A stretch of 61,112 nt of DNA from Clostridia bacterium. Its GTDB lineage: Bacteria > Bacillota_A > Clostridia > Christensenellales > Aristaeellaceae. Position 1 is the stretch's first letter; each line of letters opens with the position of its first letter. The stretch spans positions 1-61,112 of the forward strand of contig JAFWUC010000013.1 of the NCBI GenBank assembly GCA_017518705.1. Direction: 5' to 3'. A model generated the notes under the pieces. That model searched no databases, was not told the DNA's origin, and was given only the letters and a program-made list of their open reading frames with translations. The position numbers were made by a program, and so were the translations under genes. Below, one piece after another: positions 1-7,985 of this stretch.

Positions 1-395
1 GCGATCTCGCGCACCTTGGCGTCCAGCTCCTTGCCCGTGTAGTGGCGCTGGATCTCCTCGCCCTTTTTGTCCGTCTTGCCGGAAGGTATCTTTTTGAGCT
101 TCAGGCCGAAAGCGATGTTGTTGTACACCGTCATGGACGGGAACAGGGCGTAGGACTGGAACACTATGCCTATGTTGCGCTTCTCGATGGGCACGTTGGT
201 GATGTCGATGTTGTTTACGAACACGTTGCCGGCAGAGGGCTGTATAAAGCCCGTGATGGTACGCAGCGTGGTGGTCTTGCCGCAGCCGCTGGGGCCCAGG
301 AAGGTGAAGAACTCGCCCTCTTTCACGTCCACGTTTATGCCGTGCAGTGCCTCAAAAGACCCGAACCGCACATATATGTCCCTTAGCTCGATCAT
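1..395 (-). CDS. ABC transporter ATP-binding protein (5' part only, runs off the window)
   Basis: The minus strand from the ATG at 395 reads the N-terminal ~130 residues of a PotA/FbpC-type importer ATPase that energises uptake on the cytoplasmic face. Visible motifs are MIELRDIYVRFGSFEALHGI, the Walker A loop GPSGCGKTT and the Q-loop FQSYALFPSMTVYNNIAFGL; the signature and Walker B lie beyond base 1. This subfamily serves iron(III), polyamine, thiamine or phosphonate-type binding proteins. The matching binding protein is encoded upstream (1113-2312), with an endonuclease-like gene and repeats between, so the two were probably once adjacent in one operon. Substrate is not determined by the sequence. 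Confidence 0.9.
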   Translation of the reverse strand, partial: MIELRDIYVRFGSFEALHGINVDVKEGEFFTFLGPSGCGKTTTLRTITGFIQPSAGNVFVNNIDITNVPIEKRNIGIVFQSYALFPSMTVYNNIAFGLKLKKIPSGKTDKKGEEIQRHYTGKELDAKVREI

Positions 396-440
396 AAAAA
401 AGACTCCTTATTATGAGATATTATAACCGTTTCAGTCCGT

Positions 441-510
441 CCAGATGCCTTCCCCTTCAGGGGAAGGTGTCACGGCTTTGCCGTGACGGATGAGGTCCGA
501 TTCCTCACCT
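441..510. repeat. Palindromic intergenic repeat (CCTTCCCCTTCAGGGGAAGG type)
   Basis: A stem CCTTCCCC/GGGGAAGG is followed by a second stem TCACGGC-ttt-GCCGTGA and the tail GATGAGGTC. The same outer sequence with a different inner stem recurs at 923-1065 and inside the lysin gene near 43430-43472. The conserved borders with a variable inner hairpin suggest a REP/MITE-like element. Confidence 0.75.
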
Positions 511-561
511 CCGCACAGAACCGTATTCTGCGCAGAGCTGAAATCTCAAACCGACATATAA

Positions 562-921
562 CTACACGGGCAGGCCAATTTCCCGCCATAAGTATTCGCA
601 GACCGTCTTGAATTCCCTGTCTATCTCAAGATTCGACAGCCTTATAATCTTTAAACCCAGGCTTTTCAGATACTCGTCCCTTGACCTGTCATAGGTTTTG
701 CCCTCCGGCATATAATGCTGTGAGCCGTCCAATTCCACGATGAGCTTAGCCGACGGGCAATAAAAATCGACTATATAATTGCCGAACATCTGCTGACGTT
801 TTACGGTCACGGGAAGCGTTTTCAGGAAGTCATACCACAGATGCCGTTCCTGCGGCGTCATGTTTTTGCGCAGGGTACGCGATCTTTCTTTGTTGGAACT
901 TGAATAATCAAGCTTCGGCAT
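562..921 (-). CDS. DUF559-family (very-short-patch-repair-like) endonuclease-fold protein
   Basis: This 119-residue protein has the DUF559 arrangement: an N-terminal basic helix (SRTLRKNMTPQERHLWYDFL), then the core VDFYCPSAKLIVELDGSQHY whose acidic residues and Gln match the PD-(D/E)XK-like active site of Vsr-type nucleases, and a C-terminal RDEYLKSLGLKIIRLSNLEI. Length is normal for the family. Its biological role is generally unknown. Repeats flank it on both sides, and its start codon (919-921) lies immediately next to a repeat whose conserved GATGAGGTT supplies the only plausible ribosome binding site. It separates a solute-binding protein from its likely ATPase, so it looks inserted. 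Confidence 0.85.
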   Translation of the reverse strand: MPKLDYSSSNKERSRTLRKNMTPQERHLWYDFLKTLPVTVKRQQMFGNYIVDFYCPSAKLIVELDGSQHYMPEGKTYDRSRDEYLKSLGLKIIRLSNLEIDREFKTVCEYLWREIGLPV

Positions 922-922
922 A

Positions 923-1065
923 ACCTCATCCGCCAGCCCTTCAGGCTGCCACCTTCCCCTGAAGGGACCTCATCCGCCAGCCCTTCAGGCTGCCACCTTC
1001 CCCTGAAGGGACCTCATCCGTCAGCCCTTCCGGGCTGCCACCTTCCCCTGAAGGGGAAGGCTTTA
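923..1065. repeat. Three tandem copies of a ~44-bp palindromic repeat
   Basis: Copies begin near 923, 967 and 1012, each containing CCTCATCCG(C/T)CAGCCC followed by an inner stem and CTTCCCCTGAAGG. Copy 3 has one extra base (CCTTCCGGG). They lie between the DUF559 gene and the solute-binding protein gene and belong to the same family as 441-510. Confidence 0.8.
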
Positions 1066-1076
1066 TACGCACAAAT

Positions 1077-1101
1077 GGCGGGGGAAGATCCTTCCCCCGC
1101 C
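1077..1101 (-). terminator. Stem-loop terminator after the solute-binding protein gene
   Basis: A GGCGGGGGAAG/CTTCCCCCGCC inverted repeat sits 11 bp beyond the stop codon of the binding-protein gene. The following T-run on the minus strand is weak (ATTTG), so it may act as a stabilising or partial terminator that reduces ATPase expression relative to the binding protein. Confidence 0.55.
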
Positions 1102-1112
1102 GTTATTTCGGT

Positions 1113-2312
1113 TTATTTGGCCTGAGTCAGGGTCGCCCAGTCGAGGTTGTCCCAATCGGGCTCGGCGGGAGCGTTCTGATCCTTCCAGTAGAAGCCCAGG
1201 TTGGTCATGATGTTGGTCCACTCGGCGGAATGCGCGCCCACGTACTCGGCGTAGGTCATGTCGGTGCCTTCCACGAGGTTCTTGGAGAAGTTGGGGATCT
1301 GGTAGATGGCGGGAACCACGTCGCCGTAGATCTCGCTGGCAGCCACGGCATTGCAGGGATAGGAGTTGAACTCGTCAGCCCACGCAGCCTGCACTTCGGC
1401 GGAACCGAACCACTCAGCGAACGCCTTCACGGCTTCGGTCTCTTCCTCGGTCCTGCCTTCGCGGTCCAGGATGCCGATGTACTCGGCGATGTAGTAGGTA
1501 CCGTCGGCGATGTCGACCAGGTTCCAGTTTTCGGGCTCGAGATAGCCCTTCAGGGGATGCTCGCTGTCGATCTCGGCGGAGTCGATCTTGCCGGACAGGG
1601 AGGAGGAGTAGAAGGTGCCGATCTGCACGTCGCCCCTGTTCAGAGGATCAAAGCCGTAGGAGTCGCCGGTGAACACGCCGCCCGCGCAGTACGCCCACAG
1701 GGTCTTCCAGCCTTCGATGGAGATGCCGCCCGCGGGGCTGGTGGGATCGGTGAAAGCGTAGAGCATGGAGTTGTTGATGTTGGCGTTGGTGGTGCCGCCC
1801 ACCTTGCCCTGGCGGTACCAGGTGTAGCCGCTGTTCACGATGTCGGCCCAGTGCTGGAAGTGGAGCTCCTCGCCCTTGGTGCCGAACTCGTCGTTCCTGT
1901 AGAGCATAAGCACGTTCTGCACTACCAGACCGTAAGCCTTGCCGTCATACTTGAAGTCGCCGACTTCTTCCACCCAGGAAGGAGTCCAGTCGATGATGGA
2001 CAGGTTCTCGTACTGGCCCTTGAGCAGCTGGCCCCAGCGGGTCTCGTTCAGACCGAACAGGATGTCACCGTCCTTGTTCTCGTTGGCCTTCTGGATGGCC
2101 TGGGTGTCGCCGGAAATGACGTCGTTGCCGTCGATGGAGATGGTGAAGCCGGCCTTTTTCGCCTGCTCTACCAGCCACGGCACGCGCTCGCCGGAGTTGG
2201 AGTTGGAATAGATGCGGATGGTGTAGCCGGAGTAGTCCTTGCCGCCCTCGGCAAAGGCGAACACGCTCGCCAGCATGACCAGCGCCAAAACGATGCTGAG
2301 AAGTTTCTTCAT
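1113..2312 (-). CDS. ABC transporter extracellular solute-binding protein
   Basis: The protein has 399 residues. A signal peptide (MKKLLSIVLALVMLASVFAFAE) is followed by a periplasmic-binding-protein type II fold: an early beta strand YTIRIYSNSNSGERVPWLVEQ, a central region DILFGLNETRWGQLLKG and a C-terminal FAEWFGSAEVQAAWADEFNSYP segment typical of the Fe(III)/thiamine/2-aminoethylphosphonate binding group. No lipobox Cys is visible, so anchoring is unclear. It has its own strong promoter on the minus strand (2361-2389), divergent from the oxidoreductase at 2503. The ATPase at 1-395 lies downstream, after a hairpin, repeats and a DUF559 gene. Substrate unknown. Confidence 0.88.
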   Translation of the reverse strand: MKKLLSIVLALVMLASVFAFAEGGKDYSGYTIRIYSNSNSGERVPWLVEQAKKAGFTISIDGNDVISGDTQAIQKANENKDGDILFGLNETRWGQLLKGQYENLSIIDWTPSWVEEVGDFKYDGKAYGLVVQNVLMLYRNDEFGTKGEELHFQHWADIVNSGYTWYRQGKVGGTTNANINNSMLYAFTDPTSPAGGISIEGWKTLWAYCAGGVFTGDSYGFDPLNRGDVQIGTFYSSSLSGKIDSAEIDSEHPLKGYLEPENWNLVDIADGTYYIAEYIGILDREGRTEEETEAVKAFAEWFGSAEVQAAWADEFNSYPCNAVAASEIYGDVVPAIYQIPNFSKNLVEGTDMTYAEYVGAHSAEWTNIMTNLGFYWKDQNAPAEPDWDNLDWATLTQAK

Positions 2313-2360
2313 TTTATGAAGACCTCCAATAGTATTTTCCCGCTGTGCGGGGTTAGTGTT

Positions 2361-2389
2361 ATTATAACACTTTTTGAGTTTTATGTAAA
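2361..2389 (-). promoter_or_regulatory. Sigma-A-type promoter of the solute-binding protein gene
   Basis: Minus strand TTTACA (2384-2389), 17-bp spacer, TATAAT (2361-2366), about 50 bp before the ATG at 2312. Confidence 0.85.
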
Positions 2390-2443
2390 GACAGCGCCCG
2401 CCCGTTTCTTATCCCTGTTTTTTCGGATTTGTGCGCTTTGAGC

Positions 2444-2472
2444 TTGTAAGCGCGGCGGATTTGGCTTATAAT
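2444..2472 (+). promoter_or_regulatory. Sigma-A-type promoter of the Gfo/Idh operon
   Basis: TTGTAA (2444-2449), 17-bp spacer, TATAAT (2467-2472). It is back to back with the minus-strand promoter at 2361-2389, which makes the ~85-bp interval between them the natural place for shared regulation. Confidence 0.8.
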
Positions 2473-2502
2473 AGCATAAGGAATATATACGCGGAGGGCA
2501 GT

Positions 2503-3633
2503 ATGGAAAAGCTTGGCGTAGTGCTGTGCGGTCTGGGTTTCGGAGGCGCGTTCGCACCCATATACCGTGACCATCCGGACGTGAAATTCATCGGTCTGTT
2601 CGATACGAACACACAAAAGCTGGAGGAGACCTCAAAAGCGCTTGACATTCCCCGGGTGTACGGTTCTTTTGAGGACGTGCTTGACGACCCGGAAGTGGAC
2701 GCCGTGCACATAGTGACTCCCATCCCCCTGCACGAAAAGCAGGTCGTCATGGCGCTTGAAAGCGGCAAGCACGTGGCAAGCACGGTGCCCATGAGCCTCA
2801 CGATAGAGGGCATACGCGATATCGTGCGCGCCAAAAAACAGAGCGGCAAGACCTACATGCTCATGGAGACCACTCTGTACACCCGCCAGTACCTAAACGC
2901 GCTCTCCCTGTTCAGAAACGGGAGCCTGGGGCGTCTGCAGCTGCTTAAGGGCTGCCATTACCAGGACATGGAGAACTGGCCGGAGTACTGGCTGGGGCTG
3001 CCGCCCATGTACTACGCCACCCACGCCATGTCCCCCATAGCGGCGCTGGCGGGCAGCCGCATAGAAAAAGTGGTGTGCTTCGGCTCCGGGACCATGCGCC
3101 CGGAATTAAGGTGCCGCTACGGCAATCCCTTCCCCGCCGAGACCGCGCTTCTGCGCTTTGAGAACGGGCTTGCGGGCGAATTGACCCGCACCCTGTTCGA
3201 GACCGCGCGAGCGTATCTGGAGGGCTTCAACGCGTACGGCTCCAAGGCCTCCCTGGAGTGGGGCTTCAAGGATTCGGACGACCTTATAATGACCCGGCTG
3301 GAGGGCGCTCCCCACAGGGGCTATTCTACTCCGTACGAGACCCTTAAGTCCCCCGCGGTGTTCGAAAACCTGCCCGAGCCCATCCGCCAGTATACCCTGG
3401 CGAAGGGCCAGTACGACCCCACCCAGCCCGAAAAGTCGCTGACCGGCGGCGCGGCGGGCGGGCATCACGGCTCCCATCCCCACCTGGTGCACGAGTTCAT
3501 CCGCAGCATCCTGGAAAAGCGGGAGCCCGCGATCAGCCTCGAGTTCGCCTGCAACGTGAGCGCGGCGGGCATACTCGCCCACGCCTCGGCGCTGGCGGGC
3601 GGCAAGGAGATCGAGATCCCCCGTTTCGAGTAA
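2503..3633 (+). CDS. Gfo/Idh/MocA-family NAD(P)-dependent oxidoreductase
   Basis: The start chosen is ATG 2503, preceded by GGAGG at 2492-2496, giving 376 residues. The N-terminal Rossmann fold reads LGVVLCGLGFGGAFAPIYRDHP and is followed by the family EAVHIVTP-like strand (VDAVHIVTPIPLHEKQVVMALESGKHV), where the EKP lysine motif is replaced by HVASTVPMS. That is odd, because the Lys of EKP is normally catalytic. The C-terminal alpha/beta domain includes LLKGCHYQDMENWPEYWLGLPPM. Such enzymes oxidise or reduce sugars and inositols. It leads a three-gene run with an aminotransferase and an amidohydrolase, suggesting conversion of a modified sugar or cyclitol. Confidence 0.88.
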   Translation: MEKLGVVLCGLGFGGAFAPIYRDHPDVKFIGLFDTNTQKLEETSKALDIPRVYGSFEDVLDDPEVDAVHIVTPIPLHEKQVVMALESGKHVASTVPMSLTIEGIRDIVRAKKQSGKTYMLMETTLYTRQYLNALSLFRNGSLGRLQLLKGCHYQDMENWPEYWLGLPPMYYATHAMSPIAALAGSRIEKVVCFGSGTMRPELRCRYGNPFPAETALLRFENGLAGELTRTLFETARAYLEGFNAYGSKASLEWGFKDSDDLIMTRLEGAPHRGYSTPYETLKSPAVFENLPEPIRQYTLAKGQYDPTQPEKSLTGGAAGGHHGSHPHLVHEFIRSILEKREPAISLEFACNVSAAGILAHASALAGGKEIEIPRFE

Positions 3634-3665
3634 CGGTCACTAATATATTTTAAGGCGGTGAAAGT

Positions 3666-4991
3666 ATGATAAAGAAGCTGGCTCTCTGCGGCGGCGAAAA
3701 ACTGTTTGACCACACCCAAATGCCCGACGAGCTGTTCCACTGGCCCATCATAACCGAAGAAGACGAGATGAACTGCCTGGAAGTCATTCGCAAAAACAAG
3801 TTTTCCGGCACGGACGTGACGCTTAGGTTCCAGGATGAATTCGCCAAATGGCAGGGGCGGGATTACGCCCTGGCTTTCACCAACGGCACCATGGCTCTGT
3901 CCGCCGCCATGTTCGCCATAGGTCTCGGCATGGGCGACGAGATCATCTGCCCCACCAAGACCTACTGGGGCACCGTGTCCCAGGCCATCAACTTCGGCGC
4001 CAGCGCGGTGTTCTGCAACATCAACGAAAAGCTCAGCATGGACCCCGGCGACATCGAGCGCTGCATCTCCCCCCGCACCAAGGCCATAATGGTGGTGCAC
4101 TACTTCGGCTACCCCGCGGACATGGACGCGATAATGCCCATCGCGAAAAAGTACGGGCTTAAGGTGATAGAGGACGTGTCCCACGCCCACGGCGCCCTGT
4201 ACAAGGGCAGGAAGGTGGGCACTTTCGGCGACATAGCCGCCATGAGCATGATTAGCTGGAAGTCCTTCGCCGCGGGCGAACTGGGCATGCTGGTCACCGA
4301 CGACAAGCGGCTCTACGAGCGCGCCCTCGCGTACGGCCACTACGAGCGCAACAACGAAAAGAACATCACCGACCCGGAGCTGCTCCCCTACGCACACATC
4401 GCCCTGGGCGGCGTGAAAGGCCGCGCCAACCAGCTGTGCAGCACCCTGGCGCTGGGCCAGCTCAAGCATTTCGACGCGCGCATGGCCGAGATAGACAAAG
4501 CCATGCAGTACTTCTGCGACGGCATAGACGACATAAAGGGCCTGCACCCCATCCGCCCCGAAAAGGGCTCCGGCTCCACCATGGGCGCCTGGTACCTGCC
4601 CCAGGGCACATACAGGCCCGGGGAGCTAGGCGGGCTGTCCTCCGGCCGCTTCGCCGAAGCGATCAGGCAGGAGACCGGCGGGCTGCACTGCTGGGAAGGC
4701 GGCAACTTCTGCCTGCACACCCACCCGTTCTTTAAGACCTTCGACTTCTACAACATCGGCAAGCCCTCCCGCATCGCGTTCGCGGACCGGGACGTCAGGG
4801 ATCTGGACGCCGCCTGCGCGCCCTCCGAGAAGATGTACTGCGTGTCCATACCGCCCTTCAAAAAATACCTGCCCGAGTGCATAGACAAGTACATAGAGGC
4901 CTACCGCACTGTAGCGGAAAACTACGAGCAGATACTGGAAGAAGACAGCAAACTGAACGGCGGGCGCTGGTACGGCGCGGACAACGCGTGA
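3666..4991 (+). CDS. DegT/DnrJ/EryC1-family PLP-dependent sugar aminotransferase
   Basis: The 441-residue protein starts at ATG 3666 after GGCGGTG. Family features are the N-terminal FSGTDVTLRFQDEFAKWQGRDYALAF, TNGTMALSAAMFAIGLGMGDEII, the PLP-phosphate/Asp region VIEDVSHAHGA, and ISWKSFAAGELGM, where Lys199 is the Schiff-base lysine. These enzymes transfer an amino group to keto-sugars or cyclitols, often next to a Gfo/Idh dehydrogenase that makes the ketone, exactly as here (32 bp downstream of it). The amidohydrolase follows after 13 bp. The chemistry is secure at family level; the substrate is not. Confidence 0.9.
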   Translation: MIKKLALCGGEKLFDHTQMPDELFHWPIITEEDEMNCLEVIRKNKFSGTDVTLRFQDEFAKWQGRDYALAFTNGTMALSAAMFAIGLGMGDEIICPTKTYWGTVSQAINFGASAVFCNINEKLSMDPGDIERCISPRTKAIMVVHYFGYPADMDAIMPIAKKYGLKVIEDVSHAHGALYKGRKVGTFGDIAAMSMISWKSFAAGELGMLVTDDKRLYERALAYGHYERNNEKNITDPELLPYAHIALGGVKGRANQLCSTLALGQLKHFDARMAEIDKAMQYFCDGIDDIKGLHPIRPEKGSGSTMGAWYLPQGTYRPGELGGLSSGRFAEAIRQETGGLHCWEGGNFCLHTHPFFKTFDFYNIGKPSRIAFADRDVRDLDAACAPSEKMYCVSIPPFKKYLPECIDKYIEAYRTVAENYEQILEEDSKLNGGRWYGADNA

Positions 4992-5004
4992 CGGAGGCGC
5001 GGAA

Positions 5005-5868
5005 ATGATAATCGACATCCACAACCACGCGTATTACCACGGCTACAACGCCAAAAAGCTCGTGGACAACATGGACGAGTGCGGCATAGACAAGACCTGG
5101 CTGCTCACCTGGGAGACCCCCCAAACCGAGTGCAACCCGGACGTGAGCTGGTGCGTCAGCCGCGCCACTCCCCTTGCCGCCGTGCCCCTGGACGCCACGC
5201 TGGAGTATATCCGCGAGTATCCCGACCGTTTCACCCTGGGCTTCGCGCCCGACCCGCGTGATCCGTACGCCATAAACCGCCTGAAAGCGGCCATCGGTTC
5301 CTTTGACGTGAAGATCTGCGGCGAAGTGAAGCTGCGCATGATGTACGACAACCCCGACGCCCTGCGCCTGTTCCGCTTTGCCGGGGAAAACGGCCTGCCC
5401 GTGCTGCTGCACTTCGACTACGAGTACGAAAGCGGCAAGCTCTTCCCCCGCCCCTCCTGGTGGTACGGCGGCGGCATAGACTGCCTGGAAAGGGTGCTTA
5501 AGCTCTGTCCCGGCACCGATTTTATCGGCCACGCCCCCGGCTTCTGGGCGCACATCTCCAAAGACGAGCTGTACAGGACCATGCCCTATCCGGACGGCCC
5601 TGTGATCCCCGGCGGGGAAATCGAGCGGCTGCTGGAAACGTACCCCAACCTGTACTGCGACATCTCCGCCAACTCCGGCCTGCGCGCCCTGTCCAGGGAC
5701 ACCGAATACACCAAGGGCTTCCTGACCCGCTTCAGGACCCGCGTGCTTTACGGCCGGGACTACTACTACAACAAGCACAGGGAATTCCTCGACTCCCTGG
5801 GCCTCGAAAAAGACATACTGGACGACATCTATTATAAGAACGCCTTAAGGCTGATACACGAGGCGTAA
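5005..5868 (+). CDS. Amidohydrolase-2-type TIM-barrel metal-dependent hydrolase
   Basis: The 287-residue protein begins MIIDIHNHAYYHG, with the HxH metal ligands at the end of strand 1. Later come LLHFDYEYES, FIGHAPGFWAHI (metal His), YCDISANSGLRAL and VLYGRDYYYN (C-terminal catalytic Asp). This matches the amidohydrolase_2 / COG2159 group of hydrolases and decarboxylases. RBS ACGGAGGCG lies just after the aminotransferase stop, so the three genes are translationally close and probably one operon. It could hydrolyse a lactone or amide made by the two upstream enzymes (inference). Confidence 0.85.
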   Translation: MIIDIHNHAYYHGYNAKKLVDNMDECGIDKTWLLTWETPQTECNPDVSWCVSRATPLAAVPLDATLEYIREYPDRFTLGFAPDPRDPYAINRLKAAIGSFDVKICGEVKLRMMYDNPDALRLFRFAGENGLPVLLHFDYEYESGKLFPRPSWWYGGGIDCLERVLKLCPGTDFIGHAPGFWAHISKDELYRTMPYPDGPVIPGGEIERLLETYPNLYCDISANSGLRALSRDTEYTKGFLTRFRTRVLYGRDYYYNKHREFLDSLGLEKDILDDIYYKNALRLIHEA

Positions 5869-5892
5869 AAAAGCAATAAACCGCGTTCCCCA

Positions 5893-5921
5893 TTGACACG
5901 TGACCGCGCGTTCGCTATAAT
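5893..5921 (+). promoter_or_regulatory. Consensus sigma-A promoter of the tetR-type gene
   Basis: TTGACA (5893-5898), 17-bp spacer, TATAAT (5916-5921), a perfect consensus about 80 bp upstream of the ATG at 5999. The 5' leader contains a GC-rich inverted segment near 5927-5955 (CCGCGCGGCCGCGG). Confidence 0.9.
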
Positions 5922-5998
5922 CATAGGCCGCGCGGCCGCGGTTTTTTGCGCGGCAAACGGTATGCCGCCCCGCCCGCAGTTCTGACCCGGAGGCACCC

Positions 5999-6601
5999 AT
6001 GGCGAAGGACACCAAAACACGCATACTCTCCGCGGCGCTGGACATGTTTTCACAAAACGGCTACGCGGGCACCAACATAAGGGAATTGACCGCGTCCCTG
6101 GGGCTGGCGAAATCCTCCATGTACCGGCATTTCAAAAGCAAGCAGGACATCTGGAACAGCCTGCTGGACGAGATGTCCACCTATTACGCCGCGCGTTTCG
6201 GCTCCGAAGGCAACCTGCCCCCCGTGCCCGGTTCCCTTGAGGAACTGGTGGACCTGACGATACGGCTCACCCGCTTTACCGTGTCTGACGAAAAGGTCGT
6301 AAAGACCCGCAAGCTGCTCTCCATCGAGCAGTTCCGCGACCCCCGCGCCCGGGAACTGGCCACAAAGCACTTTCTGACCGGGCTCACTGACATGTTTTCC
6401 CGCATATTCGAGGGCATGCAGACCGCGGGGCTGCTGGTCAAAGACGACCCGGGGATGCTGGCGCTAAGCTACACCGCGCCCATAAGCGCACTGATCCGCC
6501 TGTGCGACCGGGAGCCGGACAAGACCCAGTGGGCGCTTAAACAAATCGAGGCGTTCGCCCGCCACTTTACGGGCGTGTACGGCGCGAAAAACGGCAAATA
6601 G
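5999..6601 (+). CDS. TetR/AcrR-family transcriptional regulator
   Basis: The 200-residue protein has a classical TetR DNA-binding domain in residues 1-50: TKTRILSAALDMFSQNGYAGTNIRELTASLGLAKSSMYRHFKSKQDIW. The helical C-terminal half (ligand/dimer domain) is poorly conserved, as usual. It has a perfect-consensus promoter and a GGAGG RBS (CCGGAGGCACCC). The likely target is itself and the following membrane-protein gene at 6712, with only 110 bp between them and no terminator seen. Ligand unknown. Confidence 0.92.
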   Translation: MAKDTKTRILSAALDMFSQNGYAGTNIRELTASLGLAKSSMYRHFKSKQDIWNSLLDEMSTYYAARFGSEGNLPPVPGSLEELVDLTIRLTRFTVSDEKVVKTRKLLSIEQFRDPRARELATKHFLTGLTDMFSRIFEGMQTAGLLVKDDPGMLALSYTAPISALIRLCDREPDKTQWALKQIEAFARHFTGVYGAKNGK

Positions 6602-6711
6602 CCGCGCGCCCGTGCCTGACCGATACCGAATCCGCGTCCCTTGCTTAGGCGCGCCCGCGCCGCTGGGGAACGCGATTTGATAAAACCAACACATTTTCCG
6701 GAGGAATAACG

Positions 6712-7275
6712 ATGAAAACACTCGGCACCCTGCAAAAACTGGCCAAACTCGGCAAGATCTTCAGCAGCATAGTGTTCGTATTCAGCCTCGTGGGCGGCAT
6801 ACTCTGCGCCGCGGGATTGATCAGCCTGCCCCTGTTCCCGGAAGGGATAAAGCTCGGCGGCGTGACCATCCGCGGCTTTATCGAAAAGCACGCCGAGATC
6901 AGCATCAACACCTGCTATGCCACCCTGGCGACGGGCATAGTGCTGTGCGCCGGGGAAGCGGTGCTCGCCAAGCTCGCCCAGAAGTACTTCGAGCACGAGC
7001 TGGCTACCGGCACTCCCTTCACCTTCGAGGGCGCGGGCGAGCTTATGCGCCTGGGCATCTGCGCCATATGCATCCCCGTGGGCACCAAGATCGTCGCGGA
7101 CTTCGTTTACCGGGTGATGGCGCATTTCATGAAAGACGTGGCCGAGCTTACCACGGGCGACACCGTGTCCTTCTCCATGGGCATAATGATGATAGTCGCC
7201 TCCCTGCTGTGCAGGTACGGCGCGGAGCTCTCAAAGGAAGCCGACCTGCCCACCGAATATTCCCGCGGGGAATAG
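6712..7275 (+). CDS. Four-helix integral membrane protein, function unknown
   Basis: The 187-residue protein has predicted membrane segments near residues 17-43 (IFSSIVFVFSLVGGILCAAGLISL), 68-85 (YATLATGIVLCAGEAVLA), 110-130 (LGICAICIPVGTKIVADFVY) and 150-166 (FSMGIMMIVASLLCRYGAEL). The layout (KxFxxIVFVxSLVG start, FTFEGAGELMRLGI mid, LLCRYGAEL end) resembles DUF2975-like membrane proteins of Firmicutes, which I cannot confirm. RBS GGAGGAATAACG is strong. It lies between the TetR gene and an acetyltransferase gene 12 bp downstream and probably shares their transcript. Confidence 0.75.
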   Translation: MKTLGTLQKLAKLGKIFSSIVFVFSLVGGILCAAGLISLPLFPEGIKLGGVTIRGFIEKHAEISINTCYATLATGIVLCAGEAVLAKLAQKYFEHELATGTPFTFEGAGELMRLGICAICIPVGTKIVADFVYRVMAHFMKDVAELTTGDTVSFSMGIMMIVASLLCRYGAELSKEADLPTEYSRGE

Positions 7276-7287
7276 GCAAAGGCAGCC

Positions 7288-7812
7288 ATGCTGGAAACGC
7301 GGCTTATCGGCAGGGATGAGTTTGGGGACATAAACCTGCCCAACCAGCCCTTCACCCTGTTCGGAAAGCTGTTTCCAAGTTATGCCGGCGGGCAGTGGAC
7401 GTACGAAATAAGCCTTTCGGACAGCACGGAAGAAATGTGCTTTCCGGACGAAAACTACGACTTTGACCGTATGTCGCCCGCCTGCGCGTTCATCGGCGTC
7501 TACGACGGCGGCGCCTGCGTGGGGCTCGCCGTGATGCGGAACGCGCCCTTTGGCTACATGTACCTTTACGACCTAAAGGTAAACCGGGAATACCGCGGCA
7601 AAGGCGCCGCCCAAATGCTGATCGAAGAAGCAAAGCGTGTGGCTTCCCGGCGCGGCTACAAAGGCATCTACACCATAGGGCAGGACAACAACCTGGGCGC
7701 GTGCCTGTTTTACCTTAAAAGCGGCTTCCGCATAGGCGGGCTGGACACCGAGGTATACAAAGGCACGAATCAGGAAGGCAAAAAGGACATATACTTTTAC
7801 CTGGACATCTGA
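7288..7812 (+). CDS. GNAT-family N-acetyltransferase
   Basis: The 174-residue protein carries the GNAT fold. An N-terminal strand (LIGRDEFGDINLPNQPF) precedes the acetyl-CoA binding strand and loop YLYDLKVNREYRGKGAAQMLIEEAKRVA, in which R-x2-GKG-A is the P-loop, and a C-terminal GIYTIGQDNNLGACLFYLKSGFRIGG, the usual N-A-x-x-F-Y-x-x-G-F motif. The acceptor cannot be read from the sequence, although the DNxxACxFYxKxGF form is common in small-molecule or peptide acetyltransferases. It ends 12 bp before a strong terminator, closing the tetR-membrane-protein unit. Confidence 0.88.
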   Translation: MLETRLIGRDEFGDINLPNQPFTLFGKLFPSYAGGQWTYEISLSDSTEEMCFPDENYDFDRMSPACAFIGVYDGGACVGLAVMRNAPFGYMYLYDLKVNREYRGKGAAQMLIEEAKRVASRRGYKGIYTIGQDNNLGACLFYLKSGFRIGGLDTEVYKGTNQEGKKDIYFYLDI

Positions 7813-7823
7813 ACACACATTGA

Positions 7824-7860
7824 CCGCCCCGTGCCGTACGGCTTGCGGGGCGGTTTTTTG
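7824..7860 (+). terminator. Rho-independent terminator after the acetyltransferase gene
   Basis: CCGCCCCG pairs with CGGGGCGG around an inner CCGTACGG stem, followed by TTTTTT. Confidence 0.92.
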
Positions 7861-7924
7861 CGCCCGGGACCTCCCTTTTTGGGCGGCGCGGCCCGCCTTT
7901 CCCCGCCCTCAAAGCAAATAAAAG

Positions 7925-7953
7925 GTGACAGGCGCTTTTTCCTGTGGTATCAT
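7925..7953 (+). promoter_or_regulatory. Promoter of the LRR lipoprotein gene (GTGACA-17-TATCAT)
   Basis: GTGACA (7925-7930), 17-bp spacer ending CTGTGG, TATCAT (7948-7953). The same pattern (TGACA, 17 bp, CTGTG(G/C)TA) recurs at 8701 and 10537. Confidence 0.75.
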
Positions 7954-7985
7954 TGACCCTGGATATGCCTGAAAGGAGATGCCGT

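Noticed and set aside
1230..2441. A 403-codon plus-strand frame opposite the solute-binding protein gene
   Set aside because: GC-rich shadow frame antisense to a clear signal-peptide-bearing gene; composition rich in Gly, Val, His and Ala is typical of antisense frames here.
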